Positions 6,580-6,870 of a stretch of 6,870 nt of DNA are shown here, one piece after another (positions within the stretch are counted from its first letter, which is position 1; the number at the start of each line of letters is the position of its first letter). Source of the stretch: Syntrophaceae bacterium (GTDB lineage: Bacteria > Desulfobacterota > SM23-61); contig PMCE01000479.1 of the NCBI GenBank assembly GCA_003154025.1, positions 4,257 to 11,126 of the forward strand, in the 5' to 3' direction. Below the pieces are notes generated by a model. It saw nothing but the letters and a program-made list of their open reading frames with translations. It searched no databases and had not been told where the DNA came from. The translations under genes were made by a program, and so were the position numbers.

Positions 6580-6609
6580 AAAAAAGGCAGGACCATCTCT
6601 AGTCCTGCC
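6580..6609 (-). terminator. Rho-independent terminator for the minus-strand repeat-protein gene
   Basis: GGCAGGAC at 6586-6593 pairs perfectly with GTCCTGCC at 6602-6609 around an 8-base loop. On the minus strand the stem is followed directly by six T residues (A run at 6580-6585 on the plus strand). It sits 27 bases past the stop codon of the minus-strand gene. There is no T-tract on the plus side, so it serves the minus strand. Confidence 0.9.
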
Positions 6610-6636
6610 CGTTCTATCCAAAAAATAATGACAAGC

Positions 6637-6870
6637 CTATCGGACAGGAACCTTTCCTGGACCTCCCAGATTGTCAAACCCATAAGTTCCAGAAGAGTAT
6701 TTGAAGAACCAGTTGCCCGTGGATTGTTGGTAAACTGCCATATCCATAATTCCATCCCCGTCGTAATCGCCGGGGACCGGCGTGTATCCCGTCCCTCCCA
6801 TGCCGATGTGGTCATACTCCCAAGCCCCGGAAGACATATGGAACAGCCACCAGCCGGAAGTGTTGCTATA
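6637..6870 (-). CDS. C-terminal part of a VCBS/FG-GAP-like repeat protein (5' end outside window)
   Basis: The minus-strand frame is open from the right edge and stops with TAG at 6637-6639, leaving the last 77 residues. These show a modular repeat: residues 5-34 (SGWWLFHMSSGAW through TPVPG) align with residues 51-76 (TGNWFFKYSSGTY through KVPV). Between them lies a calcium-loop motif DYDGDGIMD at 35-43, with the Asp/Gly spacing seen in VCBS and FG-GAP beta-propeller repeats. Such modules occur in secreted or surface proteins that bind ligands, sugars or partner proteins. The protein ends where another DxDGDG loop would normally begin, which is a common natural end for these arrays. The ATG at 6837 is internal. 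The gene is convergent with the oxidoreductase gene, has its own terminator, and is probably functionally unrelated to the metabolic genes. Its full size and signal peptide cannot be seen. Confidence 0.85.
   Translation of the reverse strand, partial: YSNTSGWWLFHMSSGAWEYDHIGMGGTGYTPVPGDYDGDGIMDMAVYQQSTGNWFFKYSSGTYGFDNLGGPGKVPVR

Noticed and set aside
6405..6815. A 136-codon minus-strand frame overlapping the repeat-protein gene and its terminator
   Set aside because: It runs through a clear terminator hairpin and sits in a different frame from the recognisable VCBS-like module.

Overview
The window reads as a moderately GC-rich bacterial chromosome from an anaerobe. The strongest clue is a tungsten/molybdenum-pterin aldehyde:ferredoxin oxidoreductase, next to an iron-type alcohol dehydrogenase and two unrelated carboxylate transporters. 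This mix, plus heptamer-phased and REP-like intergenic repeats, would fit a Desulfobacterota/Syntrophobacterales-like or similar fermentative or syntrophic organism. That placement is inference; no rRNA or other phylogenetic marker is present.

Layout. Position 1 to 1179 (+) is the C-terminal three quarters or so of a TctA-type permease, cut by the left edge. A 225-bp gap follows, holding degenerate heptamers, a perfect 16-bp tandem duplication and a strong Shine-Dalgarno sequence. Next are an intact group III iron-containing alcohol dehydrogenase (1405-2586, +) and a divalent anion:Na+ symporter (DASS/CitT-like) carboxylate carrier (2702-4126, +). Positions 4127-4311 hold a pair of inverted, covarying palindromes. 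An aldehyde:ferredoxin oxidoreductase family protein follows (4312-6156, +; a better start than the upstream ATG at 4294). About 420 bp of AT-rich sequence has no convincing gene. The right end is a convergent minus-strand gene encoding a VCBS/FG-GAP-like repeat protein (6637-6870, cut by the right edge), followed on its own strand by a textbook rho-independent terminator (6580-6609).

The four plus-strand genes are co-oriented but separated by gaps of 115 to 225 bp, and the three with a visible 5' end each have their own ribosome binding site. They may be a loose functional neighbourhood rather than a tight operon. A reasonable working idea is uptake or exchange of an organic acid by the transporters, with acid/aldehyde interconversion by the ferredoxin-linked oxidoreductase and aldehyde/alcohol interconversion by the alcohol dehydrogenase. 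The substrate cannot be read from the sequence.

I see no CRISPR array, phage gene, defence system, transposase, tRNA or rRNA. The most unusual non-coding signal is the inverted pair of palindromes upstream of the oxidoreductase gene.
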